64,000 bases of DNA, taken from Thermoplasmata archaeon (GTDB lineage Archaea; Thermoplasmatota; DTKX01; VGTL01). Location: NCBI GenBank assembly GCA_038851035.1, contig JAWCLH010000012.1:1-64000 (forward strand), in the 5' to 3' direction. A model generated the notes under the pieces. It searched no databases and was not told the origin of the DNA. It worked only from the letters and a program-made list of their open reading frames with translations. A program made the translations under genes and the position numbers. Shown here one piece after another: positions 44,033-51,900 of the stretch (positions are counted from its first letter, which is position 1; each line of letters starts with the position of its first letter).

Positions 44033-44266
44033 ATGGAAACGGTCTATGTCCTGGTCAAGACGGAGCCCGGTCTGCTTGAGAACATAATAGCGGAGCTAAA
44101 AGCGAAACCCCAGGTTACAGAGGTCTCTGCGGTCACGGGGGCCTACGACCTGATTGTTAAGGTCACAGGAGAGTATATCACTGATGCTCTCGGAATAGTG
44201 GTCAGGGACATCCGCAAGATACACGGCGTCGTGAGCACTGAGACGCTGATTGCCGTGCGGATGTAA
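44033..44266 (+). CDS. stand-alone RAM (Lrp/AsnC ligand-binding) domain protein
   Basis: A 77-residue protein consisting only of the ligand-binding and oligomerisation domain of Lrp/AsnC regulators: ETVYVLVKTEPGL, then VTEVSAVTGAYDLIVKV and a C-terminal VVSTETLIAVRM strand. The glycine-tyrosine-aspartate turn (TGAYD) is the usual effector site. With no helix-turn-helix it cannot bind DNA alone; such single-domain proteins are thought to modulate Lrp partners or bind amino acids. ATG 44033 matches family N-termini, while the frame to 43949 adds atypical residues. The Alba gene follows after 42 bases. Confidence 0.85.
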   Translation: METVYVLVKTEPGLLENIIAELKAKPQVTEVSAVTGAYDLIVKVTGEYITDALGIVVRDIRKIHGVVSTETLIAVRM

Positions 44267-44308
44267 ACGGTCCGCATATCCACACAACCGAACAATGGAG
44301 GCGATTGC

Positions 44309-44644
44309 GTGAAAGGCGAGGAACTCTATGTCTATGTCGGTAAGAAACCCCTAATGAGCTATGTTCTTGCAGCGGTGATGCAGATAAACTCCGATGCAAG
44401 AGAGGTCGTCATCAAAGCCCGAGGTAAGGCGATAAGCAGGGCCGTGGATGTCGCGGAGATTCTCAGGAACAAATTCGTCCAGAGCGCGAGGGTCAAGGAC
44501 ATAAGGATATCGACCGAGTCACTGGCGTCGGAGCAGGGTGGCCAGACCAACGTATCTTCTATAGAGATAGTCCTGGTCAGGGAGGAAGGCGAGGCGGGGT
44601 CGCAACCCACCGCCCCGCCCCAACCTCTGAAGACATCTCGTTAG
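44309..44644 (+). CDS. albA: Alba DNA/RNA-binding chromatin protein
   Basis: A 111-residue protein with the Alba fold: [20 protein letters not shown] with the conserved lysine pair near residues 11-12, then [23 protein letters not shown] and a [10 protein letters not shown] beta-hairpin. Alba dimers coat archaeal DNA and also bind RNA; the N-terminal lysine is the known acetylation site in relatives. Initiation is at GTG 44309 with GGAGG about eight bases upstream. The last 20 residues are a Pro/Gln/Glu-rich extension beyond the usual fold. Likely cotranscribed with the RAM-domain gene. Confidence 0.92.
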   Translation: MKGEELYVYVGKKPLMSYVLAAVMQINSDAREVVIKARGKAISRAVDVAEILRNKFVQSARVKDIRISTESLASEQGGQTNVSSIEIVLVREEGEAGSQPTAPPQPLKTSR

Positions 44645-45144
44645 GGGCGGCAGAAAAACTGCAGCTTTTCCGGGAAGCGGGATCATCTCTAGTCGCCCTC
44701 TGCAGCTTGGGATCTCATCTCTGGCTGCCGGTTGTTTACGATGAGGCTCCCCTCAAAAACGCTGGACTCACCGGGCTGTCGAGTGCTTTTGCCTTGATGA
44801 CTTGAGGGGCCGTTCTCGAGCCCGCGTGTGTTTATCTCGAAAAGTTGGGAGAGGGGTCCGGCGGCGAGCTCCCGGTCCCCAATATCAGAATGAACCATAG
44901 AGTCGAGCACGCTCCTGTTCAGGTCGGGGTCAGGTTGGGGTAGCAAGTGCTACCCAGACGCTCAACCGCCCGGGAGGGCATCATTGGGCCCTCACGGAGC
45001 CGGCCGATTCGAGTTGCGGTTACCCCGGAGCCGGCCCGAGAGGAGTCATTAATCCGACTAGACCGATAACAGCGAGGGACCAAATACTCCTGCGCATCAA
45101 TTCCTCATCGGTGGGCAACTGACAAGATTCATGGTTCATAGAAT
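44645..45144. other. 500-base intergenic region
   Basis: No convincing gene. Minus-strand frames at 44689-44946 and 45020-45139 are short; the latter encodes a 39-residue peptide with one hydrophobic stretch (IWSLAVIGLVGLMTPLG) that resembles a truncated signal peptide. An 18-base hairpin sequence lies at 44938-44955, and CGGAGCCGGCC occurs twice between 44990 and 45045. Confidence 0.45.
44938..44955. repeat. 8-bp inverted repeat with 2-base spacer
   Basis: GGGTAGCA and TGCTACCC flank AG, forming a near-perfect palindrome. It lies between the Alba stop and the aldolase stop, so it could be a transcription terminator hairpin or a dimeric protein-binding site. Confidence 0.55.
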
Positions 45145-46311
45145 TTAATTGGCCTTCCGGACGCCGTAATGGACCATCATCTCCTCCATCGAGTGCCCCC
45201 TGACCTCCGGAGCCAGCCCCGCGCACCCAAACTCCCTGCAAAGGCGCTCGACCTGAGCTGCCACCCGCTCGCTCACCATCCCCATCACCTCTTCGAGGGG
45301 GGTTCCCCGGGGGTCTGCGCGTAGAAGGGTCCTATCCAAGCCACCGAGGTACTCGCGCGGGTCGATGGCGGCGGGGTTTGCCTCGATCGCACGCTTGACC
45401 TCCGCCAGCTCCGCCGACTTCCTTTCCACGGCCGGGTGCTCGACGAAGTACCTTCGGAAGGTGGCGGTGATGCCCAGCCTGAGGTCGGTGTCTATGTTGA
45501 TTTTCCTTATTCCCGCCCCGATGGCGGCCCGGAGGCGGTCCATCGGTATGCCCCTCGCCTCCTTTATCTCCCCGCCGAAGCTGTTTATCTCGCGCACCAG
45601 CTCCTGCGGGACGGTGGAGGAGCCATGGGAGACCAGGAAGCGCTCGCCGCTCAGCCCGGCTTCCGTCATGCGCCTGTAGCTTCGCTCCACGATATGAATC
45701 GCGAGCCTCTCCAGACCCGCGCCCTTGTTGGGACCGTGGGAGGTTCCGTATGCAATCGCCAGCATGTCCGCCCCGCTACGACGCAAGAAGTCGGGTACCT
45801 TCTCAGGGTCGGCGTAGGTCGTCCTCTCCGCCCTCACCTCCTCCTCTACGCCCGAGAGCTGGCCAAGCTCCGCCTCAACGGAGACACCTCTCGCGTGAGC
45901 GAGCCCGGCTATGCGCGCCGTCGCCGCGATGTTGGCCTCGTAATCCAGTTTGGAGAGGTCAATCATGACCGAGCCAAAGCCTTTCTCTATGCATTCGCGC
46001 GCGGAGGGCTCGTCCCCGTGGTCCAGATGGAGGCAGACCGGGAGGGAATGTCCAGAGGCGCGGATGGCTAGGCGCACCATCTCTGCTATCCTGTCCGGCC
46101 CGCCCTGAAATTTGTTCGCACCGCGGCTCGCCTGCAGGATGCCCGGGGCGCCCGCCCTGCGAAGGCCCTCGAGAATTCCCTCGGCCTGGCTGTAGAAGTT
46201 CACATTGAAGGCCCCGATGGCCGCCGGATGGCCGCTCCTGGACCTAAGCTCCGCTGCCCTGAGCATCGGGACCGCCGGACCGAGCGAACCGCTCTCAACT
46301 CTCTCGACCAT
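45145..46311 (-). CDS. class II fructose-bisphosphate aldolase family protein
   Basis: A 388-residue zinc-dependent TIM-barrel aldolase. Zinc and catalytic residues are visible: CLHLDHGDEP near residue 98, FGSVMIDLSKLDYEAN, GVSVEAELGQLSGVEEE, AYGTSHG with its zinc histidine near residue 200, and SHGSSTVPQE with GIRKINIDTDLR for phosphate binding. Substrate could be fructose-1,6-bisphosphate or a related sugar phosphate. It is longer than E. coli-type enzymes by a C-terminal extension of about 60 residues. Most archaea use other aldolase families, so transfer from bacteria is plausible. ATG 46311 has GGGGGAAGGG upstream; the frame to 46380 is not supported. Confidence 0.85.
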   Translation of the reverse strand: MVERVESGSLGPAVPMLRAAELRSRSGHPAAIGAFNVNFYSQAEGILEGLRRAGAPGILQASRGANKFQGGPDRIAEMVRLAIRASGHSLPVCLHLDHGDEPSARECIEKGFGSVMIDLSKLDYEANIAATARIAGLAHARGVSVEAELGQLSGVEEEVRAERTTYADPEKVPDFLRRSGADMLAIAYGTSHGPNKGAGLERLAIHIVERSYRRMTEAGLSGERFLVSHGSSTVPQELVREINSFGGEIKEARGIPMDRLRAAIGAGIRKINIDTDLRLGITATFRRYFVEHPAVERKSAELAEVKRAIEANPAAIDPREYLGGLDRTLLRADPRGTPLEEVMGMVSERVAAQVERLCREFGCAGLAPEVRGHSMEEMMVHYGVRKAN

Positions 46312-46381
46312 TCCCTTCCCCCAACCCTCAAAGCGCTCCCGTAGGAAAAGTTTTCCCACCGCAGGCCCTCTGCACAACAAG

Positions 46382-46391
46382 AAATTTATAG
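46382..46391. promoter_or_regulatory. shared TATA element between divergent genes
   Basis: AAATTTATAG reads CTATAAATTT on the other strand. It lies 38 bases before ATG 46424 on the plus strand and about 75 bases before ATG 46311 on the minus strand. One AT-rich element may therefore serve the surface-protein gene, the aldolase gene, or both. Confidence 0.45.
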
Positions 46392-46423
46392 ATTAGGAGT
46401 CAATGTAAAAGTGGGTGACAAGC

Positions 46424-48967
46424 ATGCTCCGCAGAGAGAGAGCGGGATGTCTCCTGCTCGCCGCCGTGCTCATCGCATCGGCCCCGGTCAATATCGGCGG
46501 GGAGGAGCAGACGCTCTTCGCCGGCGGCCTTCCGGACCAGCTCATTCTGTTCCCTCCCGGGGGTGGCGAGAACTCCTCCGTCGCCGTCGAGCTGCCGGCG
46601 GGGGTCGAGGTCCTCAACGCCTCGATGGACCTTGAGGGCAGGCGGGCCCTGAACGGCTCGACAAACTACACGACCGACTTCTTCATTCCGCAGAGGAACC
46701 TGGCGTGGGCAGGCAACGCCAGCGTTCTACCCCCGGTTCTGCCCCCGGCGAGCTATGAGGCCCTGAATATCACGGCTGCGCCGGGAATCAAGAAGAGCGA
46801 CGACGTCAGGTACGAGAGCTACACCATCAACTCCGCCCCCTACCATCTCTTCGAGTTCTACGTCGGTGAGGCGAATGTGAGCGCATTCAACATCACCTGG
46901 GAGGGCATAGGCTTCACCCAGCCCCAGATCGGCTTCGGAGACAACGGCGCAACCATCTATCTCTGGGACCGCGTCGCGAGGGTCTGGGTAGCGATGGACA
47001 CCCAAGGCACGCCCGAAGTGCCCATGGAGGTTGTCCTGACTGCGAGCTCGACGGTGAATCCCTTGAGATACATCGACCAAGAAGGGTACATATATGCTTT
47101 CGTGGCCCCCAAGCGAATTCAATACAGTAACGAACTCGAGACGGATTATGTTAAGTTGACCTTTGGCGCGTACTACGCGTCCTACCCGGAGAACCTCACT
47201 CTCGACGTGGGCGCGGACGGGAGCGTGGAGTGGGAGCGCCGGGGGCCCCTCAACGCAACCGAGATCTTCTCCGGGGCCGCCTTTGTTAGCGCGCTTCAGA
47301 AGGCTGTGGACGCAGCCCATGGCGGCACCGTGCGAATTCCCCTCAAATTCACTTCCACCAGCGGCGGCCTGCTCTTCCTCTCCAACCTGAGCATCGGCTA
47401 TGGACCGAAGGACCTGCCTCCCGCGCTGGTCAGGAGCATCCCCGCTCTCGAGCTCCCCGAGGACGGCAACATCACGGGCGCTTTGGACCTGAGGGAGCAC
47501 TTCAGCGACGACGGAGGGGCCGGCAACCTGAGCTTTGAGTTCGTGTGGGAGGGCGGGAGCGGCGAGGTCGAGGCCGTGATAGAGGGCGGGGTGCTCAGCC
47601 TCTTCGCCCGGGCTCCGGACTGGAACGGTGACCTCAGGGCGCACGTGAACGCTACCGATGCCAAGGGTCAGGTCGCGGTCTCCAACTCGTTCAAGGTGCG
47701 GGTTATGCCCGTGAATGACCCGCCGGTGCTTGAGCCCGTGGGCGAGCTCAGGGCGAGGGAAAGGGTCCCATTCGAGTACGACTTCAACGCCACCGATGTG
47801 GACGGGGACAGGCTGACCTACTCGCTGAACTCAAGCATTATGAGCATCGACCCATCGACCGGGCTGGCGCGCTTCACACCCTCCGCTAGGGACATAGGCG
47901 TCCACATGTTGAAAGTGGCTGTCGAGGACGGGGCGGGGGGCAGGGACTCGCTCAACTTCACCCTCGTCGTAGAGAACGTGAACGACCCTCCAGTGCTCTC
48001 CCAGCCTGAGGACGCAACGGTGGAGGAGGGGCAGGAGTTCACGATGAGACTTGAGGCCCGGGACCCGGACGTTGAGCTCGGTCTCGATGCCTTGAGATTC
48101 TCGGACGACTCGCCGCTGGTGACGACCACTCCGGAGGGTCTCGTACGCTTCCTCCCGGACGACGAGCACGTCGGCGTCCACAGGGTCAACTTCACTGTGA
48201 CGGACTCCACCGGTCTCTCGGACACGAAAGGCATGACGCTGACGGTCCTCAATGTCAACGACCCGCCCGTGCTCCTGAACCCCGGCGACCTGACGGCGGA
48301 GGAGGACCGGCCGTTCTATATGAAGCTCAACGCCACGGACGAGGACGCGGGAGACTCGCTCAGGTTCAGCTCCTCGACATCCCTATTCATTATAAGCCAA
48401 GCCGGGGAGATATCCTTCACCCCGACCCAGAAAGACGTCGGAAAGCACCTTGTCCGCATCACAGTGACAGACAGCGCAGGGGCGAGAGCGTCGGTGGAGT
48501 TCAACCTGACCGTCCTCAATGTCAACGACCCGCCTGAGAGGGTGAGAATTCTGAGTCCTCTGGAGGGCCAGAGCTTCATCGAAGGAAAGGAGGTGACGCT
48601 CGAGGCGGAGGCGGAGGACGAGGATGGGGACGAGCTGACCTACACCTGGTACTCCGGCGGGAGCGAGCTGGGCAAGGGGAGGGTGGTGAGCACCAAGGCC
48701 CTGAAGGCCGGCGACCATTCAATCACAGTCAAAGTCAGCGACGGAAAGGAGACCGTTTCCTCCGCACCCGTCGCAATAAAGGTGAAGAAGCCACCCGGGA
48801 AGAAAGGGGGCTTCATGCCCGGCTTCGAGGCCGCCGGCCTCCTCGCCGCTTTGCTCCTCCTCTGGAGCGGAAACCGATTCCGGAGGAGCCGGGCCGGGCG
48901 CGGCCTTCTGACTAGGTCGCCCTGGGGCCCTTGTAGAGCCCGCTCCTCCCGCATCCGGGGCAGGTGA
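46424..48967 (+). CDS. cadherin-like repeat surface protein with PGF-type anchor
   Basis: An 847-residue secreted protein. Signal peptide at 1-24, then a unique N-terminal beta-rich domain (about 30-330), and a row of cadherin/dystroglycan-like repeats joined by VNDPPV linkers (about 335-715) ending in a PKD-like domain. The C-terminus has a basic, glycine-rich linker (KKPPGKKGG), MPGFEAAG, a hydrophobic helix and RFRRSRAG, a PGF-type anchor. Unlike usual anchors, about 20 Arg/Gly-rich residues follow; these are encoded opposite the end of the gene at 48912-54140. GGGTGA five bases before ATG 46424 decides the start over GTG 46415. Confidence 0.85.
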   Translation: MLRRERAGCLLLAAVLIASAPVNIGGEEQTLFAGGLPDQLILFPPGGGENSSVAVELPAGVEVLNASMDLEGRRALNGSTNYTTDFFIPQRNLAWAGNASVLPPVLPPASYEALNITAAPGIKKSDDVRYESYTINSAPYHLFEFYVGEANVSAFNITWEGIGFTQPQIGFGDNGATIYLWDRVARVWVAMDTQGTPEVPMEVVLTASSTVNPLRYIDQEGYIYAFVAPKRIQYSNELETDYVKLTFGAYYASYPENLTLDVGADGSVEWERRGPLNATEIFSGAAFVSALQKAVDAAHGGTVRIPLKFTSTSGGLLFLSNLSIGYGPKDLPPALVRSIPALELPEDGNITGALDLREHFSDDGGAGNLSFEFVWEGGSGEVEAVIEGGVLSLFARAPDWNGDLRAHVNATDAKGQVAVSNSFKVRVMPVNDPPVLEPVGELRARERVPFEYDFNATDVDGDRLTYSLNSSIMSIDPSTGLARFTPSARDIGVHMLKVAVEDGAGGRDSLNFTLVVENVNDPPVLSQPEDATVEEGQEFTMRLEARDPDVELGLDALRFSDDSPLVTTTPEGLVRFLPDDEHVGVHRVNFTVTDSTGLSDTKGMTLTVLNVNDPPVLLNPGDLTAEEDRPFYMKLNATDEDAGDSLRFSSSTSLFIISQAGEISFTPTQKDVGKHLVRITVTDSAGARASVEFNLTVLNVNDPPERVRILSPLEGQSFIEGKEVTLEAEAEDEDGDELTYTWYSGGSELGKGRVVSTKALKAGDHSITVKVSDGKETVSSAPVAIKVKKPPGKKGGFMPGFEAAGLLAALLLLWSGNRFRRSRAGRGLLTRSPWGPCRARSSRIRGR

Positions 48968-51900
48968 TTTTCACAGGGTAGGTGCTGGTATATATCGGGA
49001 CCCGGGCTCCGCAGGCAGAGCATCGTATTGTTTTGACGGGAGCAGGTGCCTCCCCCGCCGGGGGTGTCTGTTGTCCAGGAGCCCCCTGAGTTCCTGCTTG
49101 GGCCGCGCCTGGGATAGTTTCACCCCCGCCCCCCTGTTGCGTCCCCTGCGTCCCCCTACCGGCCCCACCCGGCTTGTAGGGGCCTCTCCTGCCACAGATG
49201 GGGCAAACGACCTCCTGCGGACCGTCGTGGTAAAGCGGAATTCTCGTTCTACATACGGGGCACCGGATATGCTTCACCGGCTCCCGGACGGGGGCCTCCA
49301 TGGGCTGGCTCCTCTGTGGCCCCACTGGAATCGCTCCAACCTCCGCACTCCGAGCCTCTGCAGCCCCAGCGGCCCTTATTTCACCCTGTCTTGCCCCACC
49401 TCCGACTTCTGGCGTTGACGCTGCTGACTTCGATATTGAGTCCTTGGGTGCAGGGGCCTCCGCTCCCCTGTCTTCCATCTCGAGCACCTCGACTTCTGGC
49501 TCTTCCGTAGCAGGGCCCGAGGGCACTCCTGGCCGGGGCCTCTGGCGGTGGAAAATGGCCACGCTGGCTGCAAGGAGCAGTATAAAGGCCACGGCGAGGA
49601 CCACCAACATCCACGGAAACTCACTCCTCACAGCCCTGGGGTTGGGGCTGGGCAGCGGTCCCGGGCCCTTCAATGTCGTGAAGTTGAGGTCAGCTATCGA
49701 TCTAGCAATGTTCCCGGCAGGGTCCACAGAGACCACCCTGAAGCGATAGGTGGTGCCTGGACTGAGTCCCGTGAGGTGAATCGAGTGGTTCAGGACCATC
49801 ATCATCGAGGACACGTTCCGGCCATAAAATAAGTCCGTCCCGAATTCGACCGAGCTGGTCGAGGGCTCATCGGTGTTCCAGATAATGGTCGCGCTGCTGT
49901 CTGTGATATTGACCACTTGAACCCCGGTTATGACAGGTGGAGTGGTGTCCGGCTTCGAGCCCGTGGTGAAGGTTATGTCAGGACTGAGGGATGGGCCGTT
50001 ACCATAAACGTCGAAACACCTGACCCTGAGATGGTATTCCGTGGATGGCTGCAAGCCATCAAGAAGAACACTGTGGATTATCCCGAAGGCGGCCTCGCTC
50101 ATTCTTAAGCCGTAGGCGGTTGTGGTCCCGTACTCGACCTCTCCACTAGCTGGCTCGTCAGTTCTCCACATTACTACCGCGCGCGTGTCCGAAACGCCTG
50201 CGACCACGAGCTCCGAGATAACAGGGGGGACTTTGTCAGGGCCTGGAGAGCTCTTTCTCGTTCTGAAGCTCATGTCCTCGCCCGTCTTCGAGTTGCCACT
50301 CGGGTCCCTGGAGCGGACTCTGAAGTGGTAGGTGGTGTCGGGTTCAAGCTTCAGTAAAAGAACACTGTGCTGTAGGGTGTAGTCTGGAACCGATGCATAT
50401 AGGCCGTAGGCGGTGGTCTTACCATACTCGACCACAGCATCCGCCAGCTCGTCCGTTTCCCAGATGATTGTCGCCGAGCTCTCCGTCACTCCCTCAACCC
50501 TCACGTTCAAAATCACGGGTGCTCTCGTGTCCGGTTCGGCGAGGGTTGTGAAGGTGAGGTCTTCGCTGAAGGATGGCCCGTTTCCGGTGGCGTCGGTGGA
50601 GCTGACCCGGAAGTGATAAGTCGTCGAGGGGAGGAGGTTGCGCAGGACGATAGAGTGGAGCTGCAGTAGAGACGCGTCCCTCACGCTCTGGCCATAGGCC
50701 GTTGTTGTGCCGTACTCGACCGCGCTGTCGGCGGGCTCGTCCGTCTCCCAGCTGACAACCGCAACGTTGTCCGTTATACCTCCTACCTTCACACCAGATA
50801 TTATGGGCGGTTTTGTATCAGGCTCCGCGAGAGTCGTGAATGTCATGTCCTCGCTCGTTGAGGGCCCATTCCCGCTCGTGTCGGTGGACTGGACGATGAA
50901 GTGGTATGTTGTCGAGGGCTGGAGATCTGTCAGCGTCACGATGTGCTTCAGCACGAAGGCGGGATCGCCGGCCCTGAGGCCGTAGGATGTGTCCCTTCCA
51001 TACAGAACCACGCTGTCGGCTGGCTCGTTGGTCACCCAGCTGACAATCGCTATTCTGTCGGTTATGCCGGATACCGACACCGATGTGATTACTGGCGGGA
51101 ATTTGTCGGGGGCAGGGGCGGTGATGAAAATGTAGTCCTCGGAATAGGAGGGTGGGTTTCCTGCGCGGTCCATAGAACGAACCCTGAAGTGGTACGTGGT
51201 ACCGGGCGAGAGCCCCTGGAGGGTGACAGAATGGGCGATGACATATGAATCATCTCCGGCTGAGGAGCTGTACGAGGTCGTTGTGCCGAACTCGACCCGG
51301 CTGTCCGCCTCCTCGTCCGTGACCCAGGAGACGATTGCTGAAGAGTCGGTAATGCCGCTCACGGAGACCGAGGAAATGACAGGAGGGTGCGTGTCGAGCA
51401 CAATCGAGTCATAGACCGGCCCCGCCTCATTGCCCGCTTTATCCCTGACCATAAAATAGACTGTCTTTGTCCCATCGCCAGGGCTGAGGGTGAAACTCCG
51501 GATTGTAGAGAAAGCCTCCCAGTCTGTCCAGGCTGAGAGGTCTTCGCTGAATCGCATCGCATATGTGCCCGAAGCAGGTGCGGGGTCGGTCGCTCTGAGA
51601 GACAGGGTTATCACGGGGCTTGTGGTATAGCTCGCTCCATCGTTAATCGTTACACTCAGATTCACGGGACTCACGCGGTCGAGAAATATCGTGTCTTTCA
51701 CAGGTCCAGCAACATTTCCGGCCCGGTCGCGGACCTTTAGGTAGACCCCCTTCTCTCCATCCGCGTCTATTCCCCCCGGGCCCGACGTGAGGCTCCAGCC
51801 GTCTTTCGAGGTCGAGAAGAATTCCCAGTTGATGAGCGCACCCTCCTCGTTCGCCAGAGCCATCTCTGAGAGCTGAGACGAAGGGGTCGGGTCCGTTGCG

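Noticed and set aside
44689-44946. 85-residue minus-strand frame downstream of Alba
   Set aside because: No recognisable domain, no good ribosome-binding site, and a hairpin overlaps its start.
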